A DNA stretch of 64,000 nucleotides from Struthidea cinerea (taxonomy: Eukaryota > Chordata > Aves > Passeriformes > Corcoracidae), in NCBI GenBank assembly GCA_013397865.1, contig VZTI01004087.1, forward strand, positions 186,260-250,259. The letters are read 5' to 3'. Below, in pieces: positions 44,701-58,800 of this stretch (position 1 is its first letter; the number at the start of each line of letters is the position of its first letter). The position numbers were made by a program, and so were the translations under genes. The notes below the pieces were generated by a model that was not told where the DNA came from, did no database searches, and was given only the letters and a program-made list of their open reading frames with translations.

Positions 44701-46399
44701 GTAGAACATTGTTCTATATTGAGAATTCAGTGGGGGAACTGCGCTTAATGGTAAATGAATTTTAAGAGTCCCCTTTTTATCCCCTCAGAGGACTACATTG
44801 CTCTTCTGCAATCCTCTTAAAGAATAGTTTGCAGTTTATATCTTATAGTTTAACAGCTTTTTTCAGTAGCCTGCCTTTTCCCTCTCTTCTTACACCAGAT
44901 ACTTTTGCTGCCCCTGGTCAGCCCCTCTTGTTCTTTGAATGGAGAAATTGTATGTTGTGAGTTGAGCAAAGTATAAAAAAAATTTAAAAAGCAATTTGAT
45001 TTTTTTTTTTTTTTGCCAGGTTATTTACTACTCATACAATAGAAGTTTGAAGGAAGAAAATGCCTGATAAGGTAGGAGAGTGACTGGCATGGTTACAGCA
45101 TGTTTTAAGGCTTCAACTCCTTCGTAAAGATGGTTTCTTTTCAAGGCTAAGGTTAATCTCTTTTTCTTGTATAGTGTTGAGTTTGTTGAGCATTTTAATA
45201 CAAGTTCTAAGAACTACTTCCAACATCACTACACATAAATCCAAACGCTTATTCCTCTTTGGAATGCCTGTAAAATATCACCAAAACTATGGGATTTATT
45301 TCTGCTGAGGAAGCAGAGGGTTTAAAAGAACTGAGAGAAAATTATTATTTCAAGATAATATTTTATTATTTTAGCACATTTTCCTAACTAATATACAAAT
45401 TTCACAAAGATTGACACAATACTATGCAAAATAGAAAGCACTTGGAGCATAATTCCTTTATCCATCTGATAACCAAGATCCTTCCTGACTTTTTCTTCAT
45501 AGAAAGAGGTCTTTGACTAGATTGAGTTCAATGGAGTAAATTAAACTCTATAGGTTGTGCTTACTGCTGTCAGAAAATGACAAATAAATCTCAAACCATG
45601 GCAAAAAATTCCCCTGCTGTAATTATAAACAGTTTTCTTTATCACAAATGTAGAAATGGGAGAGTTAGAGTGCATTATGACTATTGAAAAACAAAACATG
45701 AACATATGAACATCTATACAGAAATAGTCTATATTTTAGAAATAGTTCAGAAGTTCAAAGTATAAAATAGCTTCCAACACTAGAAGGGATGTTTTTTAAC
45801 ACACTGTTAACATCACTGGTGGACTGTTTTTGTACATACAGGCTGTGGCCCTTAAATAACCAAAACCAGCTCCAATTTATGTTTGCAAACTAAGCAACTT
45901 GTGTGATTTAATGGAAATGCTATAAATGTTATCACATTGCTTATCTTTTATATATATATATGTAACAATTTTTTTTAATGGTAAATGGTGATCAGCTATT
46001 ATTATATGTCGATAGCTAACTCATTGGGTCATCATGAAGACCTAAAAAAATTGCTGTTGAGGTATGCCCTATAAAAATCTTTAAGTCTTTGTGTTTCCAG
46101 TGCCAGATACCTGAATTCATATTTTTTTTTAATACAGAAAATTGTTTCAATGGTATTTTATGACCATTGTTTATAAATATCTTCATGTTTAAAAATAAAA
46201 GTGGTGGGTTATTTATGTAGTTTAGCATCTTAGTTTTTCAAAACTTGTTTTCTTCAAATTCATTTCCGAGAGAGAGAGGGGGATGTGAGAATATAAAAAC
46301 TTGATTTTTTTATTTTTAACTAAGTTTTCACTGGTCGCGGAGTAATTTCCAACCAATCTTTAACTAACTCTTGAGATCATGAAGCAATGCCACTCAAGA
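41726..46399. other. Intergenic region, no gene recognised
   Basis: AT-rich, with short TA runs (about 43047-43061 and 45949-45960) and a 15-bp T run at 45000-45014. A slightly GC-richer patch at 43690-43860 was not identified. Confidence 0.55.
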
Positions 46400-46605
46400 G
46401 AGAGCAGGCTGGGACTGATAACCCCCCCGCGGTTTGTTAGCAGCACAGCTGTGGGCTGAGAGCCTGAGCTCAGTGGTGTGACTGGCAGCAGGGCTGGGCT
46501 GGCTCAGCATCCCCGTTATCCCCTGTTATCTCCTTCCCCCAGCTCTGGGAGGCAGCAAGACACCGGCAGCTGCTGAGGCTGTCACCCATGGTTCAGCCTC
46601 GCATC
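46400..46605. other. GC-rich block of unknown nature
   Basis: About 200 bp clearly GC-richer than the flanks, with a CCCCCCCGCGG run near 46423 and a local repeat GTTATCCCCTGTTATC near 46514. No coding or transposon family is recognised. It may be a fragment of an old repeat. Confidence 0.45.
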
Positions 46606-49020
46606 AAGCAATCGATGCATCTGATGGGCAAATACCTTCCAGTGTCTTTTACACAGATGAACTTGCTGCCACTTGACAGAGTTCCAACCTTTTACACCTA
46701 TTAAGGAAGGAAACAATAATGCTGTCCTCTTCTCTCCAGGGTTTTCTATATGCTGCCCCTGACTGTGTCCTAAATGAATCAAGAAATCAATTTGCAGCCT
46801 CTCAGCCTCAGTTAAATCAAACTTATTCACAGTTTCTGCTGAGTAAAAAGCATCCAGTGCTTCTCCTCAGTACCCACTGTCATTTTAACAAGATCTGTCA
46901 GAGCCTTGGCCAAAGCTATACTGTCCAGAGTGTTTAATTTTGCTTTTTTTCTCCTCTTTTTAGCTTTCCTTGTTACCTTCTTACTATTTTATTACTTTAC
47001 CTTTATTTGTATTATTTGTGTAAATTATTTCTACTCCTAGAATCATTGTCTGCTAAATACAGCTGCTAAATGAGGTATAAAATTTATTTTATCACTAGAA
47101 AAACAGAACATAATATGGAATAAAGTTCTTTTATTGAAAAATAGTGACTATGAGATGAAAAGTTACAGTGTTTGTTGTGAACTTATAGGTAATATAGGCC
47201 TGCTAATAACCTAAGAGCTTATCTAATATTTTTCATGCAAGTGCATGTTTACTCTTTACAGCATAGATAACAATTTTGCTTTTAATAATACAGAGCCTGA
47301 GGCTCCCATGTTGTCTTGAGATGCCATTTATTAATTTAAGCACCTGAAAGTTAAAGATCTAGTGTAATGTCCTATGCAGCCTCCGTAAATAGTCAATGGA
47401 GAGAGAAAGTATCTGTGCTTTACAGCATTGTAAGAAAGGTAAGTAGTCCATGGAGTCTAAAACGCCGTCTTTCTGTCCAGAGAAAATCCTGTCAATTAAC
47501 CTAAGGTAATAAGTTACTTAAAGACATTTACAGGAAGGTCACATGTTCCTTTATTAGAAATTTTTTCATTTCGGCTAGCAAAAAGATGATTCCAGTAAAG
47601 GACATTAGACAAGTACAAAGATGTTTCACAGATTAATTAGTTCAAAATAATGTTTAAAATTCTTAAGAAACATGCTATTTATCTTCTTGGTACGAACTAC
47701 TTTGAATTATAATGTAAGCCCTTTTTTTTTAAACAATTTTTTTCTAGGTTGAACAAAAGGAATAATGTTATCCAAAGGAGTTGACATTTCATCCTTTTTT
47801 CCAGTATATTATTAAGAAAAAGACAAAAAACTTCAGAAAACTTTTTCTCACACATTTTTAATCCCTACTTAATACAGCTGATTGCCAGAATGCTTTTTCT
47901 CCATGTGATTATTAAGATTTATGATCAATATTACCACGATGTCATAGTATTATGACATCATACTAACATATAAATCCTAACCACTATGCCATGTAGAAAG
48001 AAAAAAACCCCTTTCTTTTGGATATGCACATACATCAAAGAAAATGAAATTTTATTGCCTCACTTTATAGTTTCCTGTGATTTTGTCACACATATTTTAA
48101 AATTCTCTCATTTTTCATGCATTAGAGGTAAATACGATTCCAGTCTTTTACTGACATTTATTCATTCTCCATCAGGTTCGGCTATATCAGCCTGTAGGAT
48201 CACCTCATTTCCCTGGTTTAGGTATAGTGAACATTCTCCAACATAGCCAGACAAAAAAAAAAGAAAGCCTACAGGCAACAATTATGACTTCCTAGAAATC
48301 TAAAGCTGCTGCCAGTGAAAGGCCACTGAAATTGTTCCAAACAGAGTTTATCTTCAGATATCCTACTGAAATACTGTGCTTTTTCCTCTCTCTGACATTT
48401 ATGATTAGTAATACTCAGGAATACACTCTATCATTTTTATGATGCAACAGTTTTTGCTGTGCTGTCTAGTTTTCATTTGAAACAAAATGGGCTGAATCAG
48501 ATTGTAGCAGCTCAGACTTAAGCAGTGTGTCTCCACTTGGAAATCAGCTATTATTCTGAAGAGGCTATCTATCAGGAAAAAAAAAAAGAAAATAAAAAAA
48601 GGAATAAACAGGCAACTACACAACAAAAACTCAGTGGAGGGAAAAGCAAAAATCCGTGATTTATGGCAACTTAACAGTTATTCACATCTCTGAATTATTC
48701 ACTGTTGCAGTTTGTACAATATAGATGGCAAATATGAATATAAATTTATATTTCAGAGTTTCTTTGAATGTTTCATGCATGCAACAATACCATGCTTGTA
48801 GACACATTTGGGAGTAAGTTCTTGCTTTAAATTTTCTTCTCCTCTGAGAGAATAATTTCATTTGGGGGAAGTAACCAATATTATCTACTGAAAATAACTT
48901 CTTTTTCTTAAATATGTAATTATTTCGGGAGGGGGTTAGGTTAATAATTCTTAGGTTTGCTCTTTAAGGACTTGGTGTAATAGAAACTTTTTTTTTGTTG
49001 GTGTTGGGTTGCTAAGAGCA
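46606..49020. other. Intergenic region, no gene recognised
   Basis: AT-rich. The only notable structure is a small palindrome at 47938-47959 (GATGTCATA, 4-nt spacer, exact complement). Confidence 0.55.
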
Positions 49021-49525
49021 CTCAGTGACATGTCTGGATCCTTCAGATGGTGGTGGTGGAACTAACTAGCTCTGCCCATCAAACAAGGATGCTGCATGAT
49101 CCAGTCTTGGGTTGTCACCTGAGGGTGGCTTGGGCTCCCATTGTCAGCCGTTTACGGAACTGCCGAGCAGGAGCTGCCAGCAGAGGAGGAAAGCTCTGAA
49201 AAGCCCAATCACAGCCACAGTTGTGGGCTGGTGCAGAGTGCTGAGTATTTGAACGGGGAATCCCAGTCAGATACCCACCTGTGAACCAGTAGTTGATGGG
49301 GCTGGGGTTGCTCAGAGAGGTGCATGGGGGAGGGACCCCACAGTATGCGAGGAGAGAAACTCTTTGTGTACATGTGGGAGGACTCTTAAGAGGGAGTCAG
49401 AGAGGCCCATCCAATGCTGTGCACCCTGTGGTGGAGACTGCTCTGCTGACCTGCCTGGACTTCTTTCTGGAGGGCACCATCATGGCCACTGCCACAGGCA
49501 GCAGGCCAGAGGGGTAGTGTCACTC
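49021..49525. other. GC-rich block of unknown nature, possibly LTR or decayed repeat
   Basis: About 500 bp of balanced to GC-rich sequence in an AT-rich setting. It has a GAGTATTTGAACGG box near 49241, which could be a weak TATA, but no matching poly(A) signal. Overlapping plus-strand open frames of 74 and 66 codons (49293-49564) show no domain. An unrecognised retroelement fragment is the most likely explanation. Confidence 0.4.
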
Positions 49526-52214
49526 ATAGCATTTCATATAGCTCTGATTAAAATGTTCAGGTAAATTAGCCCATTTATTCTCCACACTGTCAAATCGACC
49601 TTAAGCTGTGATGATCTTTGAGTCTAGGCTCTGTTTTCCTGCAATCTTTAAGTGGAAAAAAAAATTTTCATAATATGCTCGCTTAACAAAATATCAGAGA
49701 TAAAGAATTGAGTAGGAGAAAATTACATGGGAGGCACCAGAAAATGAGTCTAATTTTGTAACATTTGCACACTCCTGAAAGAATGCGTATGAAAAGCTGA
49801 GCAATCATCACAGTTTATCTCTATGTGACATTTCCAAATGCTATTTATACATTTTCTGGGTCAGTCTTTTATGAAAATATCCATGTGTGCCAGCTATCTA
49901 ATGACCTGGCATTTGAAACCAATTCAATTTATATGTTAAATTTGATGTTAGGGGAAAACCAATACACTTACCATATTTTCGTTCTGTAAATCTAGTTGTC
50001 CTCTTAATTTGTCTGGAAACATCTTTTTATTTTCCAGGGGTATCTCATGGGATATAAAGTAGCATAAATCATTCTAGCTTACCTACCATTGGGAATTACT
50101 GTTAAGGGTAAATTTTGGCCTAGTCAGTATATAGCACAGTGGTACATAAAAACAGCACCAGCAATGCCCTTAATTTTCTCCAACAACTATCTGTATCATA
50201 TGGAGAAAGAGAGAGTGAGAAATCAGCTCTTCAAAGTTGAACTGGGCAGTAATTGAAAGGAGCACTGTTTTCTAATTTGTCAGCAAAGATGGAAGGTTTA
50301 TAGTTTGCATTACGTTGGCGCATGCCCTCCTCTCCGTTCTATCCCTGAAGTTTTCTGCAGGCTCCATTGGATGCTGAAGAGCCTGGGAAGGATATAATGA
50401 GTGTGAAAAATTGTCATGGTTCATGGACCCTTGGACATTGATGTCTTTTTGTGTTTTTCACCTAAAATATGAAAGAGAGAAGGAATTCGCTCCAGTTAGA
50501 GAAAAAAAATCTCATTTCATGTTGCTTCAAATATCATGGATAAGTCAAAAGGGAAAGTAAAGTTAGGACTGCTCCTAACTTTTGTTTGTTTCCATCTTCT
50601 CAAGAATACATGACAGTGCATCAAGGCACTAGGGAGCTTCTCGATCAGTTCGCATGTACATGTTAATGCCAACATGTAACACAGAGCATGGGTTTGTGTA
50701 ACAGCCTGTGTGCTGTATGACTATTTTCAGTAAATGTCTAAAAAAGATGCAGAAAATATTTAGAGTATTTTGGATTATATAAATTCTTATAAGCTGCTGT
50801 GTTATGATTTTGTTTATGAAGTTTGTTGGCAGATCTCTTGAAATCTTCAGAGTGCTTCAAATCATACATACATCACAGACTAATGGTTTGACAAGGAGTC
50901 ACACCTGTTTTAGTTTTGTGTCTCGTGTTTAGTTTTACCCAGGAAGTCAGCATGATTCCTAGAAGTGAGCTCTGTTCACTTGTGACAGCATCCAGTGAAC
51001 CACAATCTCTTTGCAAAGCAAGATCAGATACGGATCTTAATAATAAATTCTGTTTGGGATGTATAGATATCATTCAACAATTTAAATTTTTAAAGAGATA
51101 TTAAATAACAGCTTTCTTTGCAAAGCTTTTTGATCCTCTTTTTTTTCTCTAAGCAGTTTTGACAGATTGCATTATCCCACCTGAACTTGTGAATCACAGG
51201 AGGTTGATATTCCCCACATACTCTAGATATCCTATTCACCATTCTGAAAATGTTCTCTACAGGGAAAGGAGTGTGTATCCACAGTGTCTTTACCATTTGA
51301 CAAGCATTGTCTCTTTAAATCCCTTTTAATTTTTGTAATCTTTCTAGTTAATGAAAACACATCATTTTGACTGCACCATCTGAATTCAAACAGTGAAAAG
51401 CCTCAAACCTTCTTTATGCTGCATGACAATGAGGGCATTTGAAATATTTGTTAATATAATAGTAATTTCTATTATTGCTTAATATACTTGCAAACCCAGT
51501 CTTAAACAGAAAATTTATAGGCAAAATAAAACTTCAAGAACTTTAATTTTGTATTTTATTTAACACTGTCTAAAAGATCTGTAAAATACTGGGAAATTTT
51601 GAAGCCGTATTTTATCCTGGTTAGGTTTTAATCATGTAAAATACTTAACAATAGTATTCAGTCACACTTAATTCAGTTATTCTTTTGTTACTTATATTTT
51701 ATAATTTACTAGGATGTGTTTTGGCTTCCAATGTGTCAAAATTATGTGCAAAAAGTAAAATGTTAAATGACATCTTACACTTCCTCTAGTATTTAGTTAA
51801 CGATTTTGCAACCGCTGTCACTCCCTAGTTATAAAAAATATATATACAGTGTCAATGCAAAGAAGAGTTCGCCCTCCACAAATTTAAAATTGTATCAGAA
51901 CATACGTGTTAGGATTCTCCCTCAAGATAGTCTTAGCAATCTTCAGGTATCATTTTTTAGTTCCAGTACTGTATTTGCAGATACAAAATCTTTTACTGAG
52001 GTTTTACTTTCTTTTTTTTCTACTTTTATCCTAATTAAATATCCCTTTTTCCTTAATTATGTTGTCTCAAAAGGCGTTTGCTTTAACAGTTAGGTCAGTG
52101 GCCTGAGAATGAAAGATTCTAATTTAATACCACCTTCCACTGGCAAGGTCTTCGCTATGTTTGTGTCCCTAATAGAAAGCCTGGGAGAAATGTTCTTTTG
52201 CAAACATTGTTAAC
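49526..52214. other. Intergenic region, no gene recognised
   Basis: AT-rich unique-looking sequence. Overlapping opposite-strand open frames at 50873-51104 are of chance length. Confidence 0.55.
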
Positions 52215-52480
52215 AGTTACATCTTGTTAGCAGCAGCAACTGCAATTTCCTTTGTGCTACAGGCAATGCACACGCGGAGAAGAGACCTTGACGTCTGTAC
52301 CCAAATCAGAATTATGTTCCCAGGTCTGTCCCATGTGGTCTTCATCCACATCAACTTCCTTTCCAATGGATGTGTACCTTGTCTGCTTAGCAGGATCTGG
52401 AATGAATCCAGGATAACCAGCGTAGCTGAGGCTACCACAGACATTCTCTGGCCCTTTGATTCATCCATTTGCAGAAACAA
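52215..52480 (-). other. Coding-like segment of unknown origin
   Basis: About 265 bp of higher GC, open in more than one frame. One minus frame gives 87 codons (52480-52217). A second minus frame stays open for about 65 codons and reads ENVCGSLSYAGYPGFIPDPA, then KQTRYTSIGKEVDVDEDHMG and QTWEHNSDLGTDVKV before a stop, with a protein-like residue balance. I recognise no family. It could be a fragment of a processed pseudogene, an unannotated exon, or chance in a less AT-rich patch. Confidence 0.3.
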
Positions 52481-53148
52481 ATATTTTTTTGGATTAAAAA
52501 AATTGAAGGACAGATAAGAAAGACATGTTACACCTCACTCCCGTTAGCATCAAAGGGGTTGGAACATAGTTGAAATAGGAAAAGGTTAAGGGACTGCGGT
52601 GGAACTTATCCCTACTGCCTATGACAGAAATCAAAACTTTCTGTGACTTACAAAGTGAAAGGAAGATAATGGTTTTCACCTAAAAAGGGTCTAATACTTT
52701 AATTCAGTATTATCTATTGTATTGTTAGATCTGTTGGCACAATTACTTCATAAATTAAACTGATATAAGAAATAGCCAAATCTTTCTGATTAAACTAAAC
52801 AGGAAGATCCCAAGTATATGTTTAGAGAACACGATGCAAAGACTACACAATGGAAATTTCACCCAAAAGAATTATAAAGTATCAAAGCAAATAAACCAAA
52901 TAATAATGATGAAAAGCAACAAGTAGCTTAAACCATAGACATCATTAAAATATGCCTGTACAGCATATCATATATTGTTTTCTTATTCCGATATAAGATT
53001 CTGCTGATATTGTCTGAAAATTACTTCATATCAGTAATTGTAAAACCTTCTGATACATGAAAGAAGTATATTGACTTCATTTGGAAGATATTATACATTT
53101 TCCAGTTTTGAATGTAAAGTGTGCATTATAATTTCATAAATTACCTTT

Positions 53149-53170
53149 TACTTTTACCTAGGTAAAAGTA
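53149..53170. repeat. Perfect 22-bp palindrome
   Basis: TACTTTTACCTA followed by GGTAAAAGTA is its own reverse complement with no spacer, centred on CCTAGG. It could be a dimeric protein-binding site or chance. Confidence 0.9.
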
Positions 53171-55786
53171 GTTACATTTTGCTTCTAAAAATGTATGGCT
53201 TTCCATAGTAGAATTGTGACTTTGTTCTTTAATTTTCAGCTACTTTTCTTAGAGTATTTTGTGAGCAAGGCCCTCTTTCATCCTCTCTCCACTACCCAAA
53301 AATAATTCCAAGAATGTATTTTTGTTGCCTAGCTCTTTCACTGATGCATTTTTTATTCTGTAAAAATGCAGAAAGTTTGAACTCCAGTCACAGCCCTATA
53401 TTCATTTTATGTAAGTGCTTGGTTCAACACTTCCAACAGAAAAATGCTGAGCATTGAAATGTATCATTATATCTCCTAAAACTGAGTCCACAGATCAATT
53501 TTTGCACCTGAGTGCAAATTTATCCAGGTATAAAATAAAAGTAGTTTATCTGGAGTGCTTTTGCAACCACAACTGATTCTAAATAACAATCTATTCAAAA
53601 ATAATATTATAAGCCAAAAGCTGGGTAGTTCCCACCAGTTTCATAGCAAAATATTTTGTAGAAATGAACAAAATGACAGACACTCAGTATTTTAATAAGA
53701 AATCAACAGCTATTAAATATCTCTGGGCTATATTCTACTGGCTGTTTCTTGGCTGCAGTCTGTTTGAAGAGTCTGAGCTATAAAAATAAATTGTAGCTAC
53801 CTCCAGTAGAAGTGTTACAAAAGAAACATGCAATGCAAATATTTTGCCAGTGTATGTACTGCACAGTTCTTTGAAAATCTCATTTATTAACAAATTACCA
53901 TTTAACACTTGAGATCTGACAAAAGTAGAGGCACACATTTTCTGTGCTATGACAGAATTTGCAGTTTCTAGGTGGGGGATTATAAAGAGAACTGGGAACA
54001 GAAATGTGAATGAAATTAAGAAAAAAAATACATTATTTCTGTTACAGCAGTGTGAAGAGTATCAAGACAGGGAGCATTTCCCGCTGTTCCTTTAAAACAA
54101 GAGAATTTTCACTCTTCTTGATGTCACCCTCAGAAATTGTAAGCACACTTTCGTGACAATCACTTGCATAAGTGCAGTTGAAGTAATCACAAGCACTCTG
54201 TCAGAGCTGGGGGTCTTGCAAAAACGGATTGATAATCAGCATGAAAATTTTAATGTGCAAGTTGAACACAAAACAAGCATAGTGAGTATTTCCTCTGTTA
54301 AATTCAACTTAGAAGCTTGGAATTTCACAGGTATAGAAGTTAGACAGTGGAGTCTGAAGAAATAAAAAAGGCAGATTTCTCTTTCTAGAGGTTTTGAGTG
54401 GCTTCTGCTTTTGTCTTTGCCTTTTGTGGCTTTTGCACTGGAGGGACCCAGATAAGTGTTTTACGTTTGATTTTAGAATATAATAAATTAAAAAAAAATA
54501 TAGAGAAATATCTTACCTGTGTAACTTGAGGGCCTTCTAGGTGTAAACGAATGGATATTGCAAAAGTTGCATGAAACATGGGATTCAGAGAAGTAAGCAG
54601 TTCTGTTTTACTTCACAGATCCACAGAAAGCCCTAGGAGTTACAGCTTCCTGCCAGTATAAGTCACTTCTGCTTTTACTTTTGAAAACTCACAGTATGAC
54701 ACTGCTTACTGCGTGCTATTTTGGGTGCCCCGAGTAAAACTATGAACACAGGCACTTTTGTGCAAAACATCATAAGGCCTCTCTGATGTTCATTCAGAGA
54801 TCAGAATTAAAATGCAGAAGGCTCTAGCAAGCAAAATACAAGCTGATTTTCTTCTTCTTAGTGGAAAAATAAAGTACTCCCTGGCAAGTAACCAGGGTGG
54901 TGGGAAGGTAATTCATTTTGTGTGAGAGCATTTTGCAAGTGAAAGGGATATGCCCTCTATTTAGAGATTAGTCAGGGAAAAAAGTGGCTGGTTTAGAGTA
55001 GTCACAAAAGTTAGTCAAAAAAGAGAGTTTCTATAGTCTGGGTTTTGCCCTCTGGTCATTTTTTTTCCCACCAAATAATTTAGTTACAAGAATCATAAAA
55101 TCTTCACGCTGAGAAAAAAACACATGCCCAAGATAATGGTTTATTTTCCTAAATATTTTTAAAGGCATTAAATAAAGGCATTTTCTTTTCTTATAATTCC
55201 TTGTGAAAACTGAATTTTATGTACTAGCTAGTGTTGAGGTTTTATAGTCAAGTGAAAAATATAATAAAAATAATACAATTTAGAATACAGCACAAAACCC
55301 CCCTAAAAATATTGTGGAATAATTATGCAACAGGTTATAATTTTTCATAGAAATCAGCTTTTCTCTTAAGTAAATTTAAGAAATTTTGAGCAATACTTCA
55401 AATATTCATTATGCCTTTATTAAAAAATGAGGATATTTGGTGAAGAAACAAGAACTGTGTGTTGCAGTAACACTTCAGTAATTATTACGGGACACATATT
55501 TATGGTGGGATAATGTAGAGTCTAGTGCTACATCAATTATAACTCCAGGCCAAGAAGATTTCTGAGAAGTCCAAAATAGAAAAAAAAAAACCATTACATT
55601 TTGTTAGGTATAATGTGTCCTGTTAACGATAGAACAAAAACTAAAAAATCTTCCAAGCATCCTATCTCAAGAAAAGTTCTCATTCCCTTTTTCTTCTTCC
55701 TCATCCAGTCTCAGAAAATTTAACAACTGTTTCTACGTGGAAATTTAAAACTTCTTGTCTGTACTTCTGTTGCATATATTATACCC

Positions 55787-55826
55787 TTTTTTTTTGTTTG
55801 TTTGTTTTTTTTTTTTTTTTTTTTTT
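55787..55826. repeat. Poly(T) tract with TTTG interruptions
   Basis: Nearly 40 bp of T broken by three G residues. It is not preceded by a recognisable SINE or processed gene copy on either strand. Confidence 0.9.
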
Positions 55827-58800
55827 AATAAATTATGGCCAGCTATTCAGATCTTAGTAAGATATCCAGGAATTTCATGGCCAGAGCACAAGAGATGGCA
55901 AATGAGGAAATGTGACTCTTTAGCATGGGTAATGCTGTAAAACAGCACAATTAGACCATTGTCTGCAAAGGGAACAGTTCTGGTTGATGAAGATGTGAAG
56001 TCTGGTGCCTTGGCTGATACTGAAACATTGTTTACTGTATTTACATCTAGATGTCAAATTAGGTCCCAAATAAAGGTCACATTAACTGGTCCCAGATGAA
56101 CACAAACCCCCCTAATATCACAGTCTTTAAAATTTGAGTTGAATGGGCTTGAAGTAACACAGGAAAACTGTCCACCCATCATGTCCATCTCGACAGAGTC
56201 AGAAAGACGTGTTCTCTCTAGGAAAGTACAGTGTAAATTATCTGAGCAGCTGGATTTTTGTAAGATTATTCAGAATTACTTGTGAATCTTTTGAGGATGA
56301 TCTCCTGCAAACTTCTTGAGGATTATCTCATCCTAATGACTTTGGTATAAGTAACATAGTTTCTGTGTCAGGTTGGAAATGAATACAATTTATCAAGATA
56401 TATACACTTCTAGCTTTAAGAAGTAGATAGATTAGCTAATATTTTTTTTTCTAAAATCAAAGCAAACATCATAATATTATACAGCTTAAGGTTCTTTGAC
56501 AATGTTGTGTTCTTAGTACACATTATTTAATTATTTATGAAATTATATATGTCAAAAACAAGCTGACAGATTTATTTCTGCTGCTCTTACCTCAAGCATT
56601 TTTTGCCTGTGCTAGACAAAATTTGATTTGTCTAAATCTTGACATTAGATTTGAGTAAGGGAATTAACATGAACTAACATCACATTTTAATATCTTCTAC
56701 ACATTTTATCATGCTCGGGTTTTTTGTTTGCTTTTTTGTTTGATTGTTTTAAGAAACAGGAATGTTTGGAGAGAGCTGCTAGTCAGTAAGAATGGTTACA
56801 TATTACTGTTGATTCATGGTCTGACATCAGCTCTGTACAGGGTGAGGTACAGCTGGTGCAAACCAGAAAAATATGAAGGGGGGAGGGACGGTCTCCTAAG
56901 ATCTGTGGAAACTGAAGAAGTGTAATTGGAATTCAGAGATTTGTTACAACTTACCACCCTGAAAAACAGCTTTTTTATGAACTATGCTGCTCACTGACTT
57001 TCTACCAATAAAGAAGACGTGACATTTCATTCACCAAGGCAGAATTAAATAGACATAGATGTAAGAAAAGGGCAAAACCATTGCTGACAGTTGGTAAACA
57101 AGATATTCTCATTTACTGAGAATGCTGGATCCTGTCACAGGATGTAATCTAAGTAAGATGTGCCATGTGAAGCAAACATAAATGAACACAAGGAAGCAAA
57201 AAAAAAAAAAATAGAAGTTTATTGGGAATGTTGCTGAAGAACTGATCAGTAGAACTGGCCAGAACAATGGCCAGGTTTTTGATAAGGTGAAGATAGCATG
57301 CAGCTATAAGGAAAAAACCCCAAAACTATTTGTATAGTCTGCCCCTTAAAAAAGAAATAAAATAATTCACACAATTATGAGAAAAAAATTCTCAACTCGG
57401 AAGAAAACACATTCCCAATACAGTGTTCTCACGAGATAAACAATCTCCGCTTCTCTTTGTGTAGGCACCTGTTAATGACCAGCAGGCTTTTCAATATTAA
57501 CATTGGAAGGACATAATTTGGACCACCACCTATGGAAAAAAGCTTTTACCCTGTTAGCTCTTTCCTGATCTCACAGACTATGATATTTCCTGCAGAGGGG
57601 GACCTCAGTGATGTGGGAGAGTTCAGCAGAATAACTCTACTCATCACCTGAGCAAAACCTTACAGGAGGTTTGGAAGAGTTGAGTGAACTTTTTTTTAAC
57701 CTAAATAAATAAATAAATGTGTTGCTATATAGGCAGTAGAAAATGAAAAATCCAGTTAAACTGTTTAGAGTATTTTCTGTCTCTATCGTAATTAAAAACA
57801 GGAATTCTATCCATCTAAAACCTTGATCTTGAATTAGGTGTTTGCTTAGAGGTAAGAGCATGATATTAAATTTGGAATTAAAAAGTCTATATAATTTTAA
57901 ACTTGGTTACTGATCAGCCAACTGTAACAGGATATTTATTAATTTCTTTTAAAGGTAAATTTCTGTTCAAATATAGTGATATGGATATATCTGTACATGC
58001 TATCATGCTATGTACATGACTTGAAGAAAGACAGTCCTAAGAATTCAGTTGGGTTAATTACCTTTATTTCCCTTTTTTTAAGGAAAATATATTCCATTTT
58101 CCAGAAACTGAATAAAAAATAAAGATGGGAAAACCCAAGAGAATTATTTGGTTTTTAAAAAATTAAAGAACATTGTAAAAATTTTTTAAAGGGGTCATTT
58201 TTCATTCAAGAAGATGCAATCTTTGACATTTGCCTAGTTGGACTGATCTCATAAGATTTCACTCTCTTGGGTTTACTCAGTGATCTGATATCAGAGCAAG
58301 CTGAATTTACTCAGTTAAGGACAGGAAGTGTCGGAGGGAGAGGGACGGAACCCATGATTTCAAGGCAGGTGATTCTCCCATATTATGTCCGCCCAAATCA
58401 TGACTATTGTGTTTGAATTTGCATTTGGAATTTTCATCAAGCTAAGCAGAGTTACTCCAGGCTGGGTAAATAGCCAGCACAACACTGCTGGAAGGTGAAA
58501 GTGCTGTAAAAATAGAAGGAGTCACATTGCTCACAACAGCAATGAAGCCATTCATAATATCTGTATCTCTGGAGACAATACTGAATTTGTGGGATTTGTC
58601 CTGTTTGTTTTGTTTCCTTTTGTTTTGTTTTGTTATTTTTGGGATCTTTGCCATTTCTAGGCAGACTTATTAACAGGGATTCTGATATGCAGTTTTTCCT
58701 AAAGCTAGTCTTATAACCACTTAAGGGAGGTATAGCTTCAAGAGGAGCCAAGTTGAACCAAGAGAAAAAAGAGAAGTGAGGCCTGGAGGGCTTCATAGGC

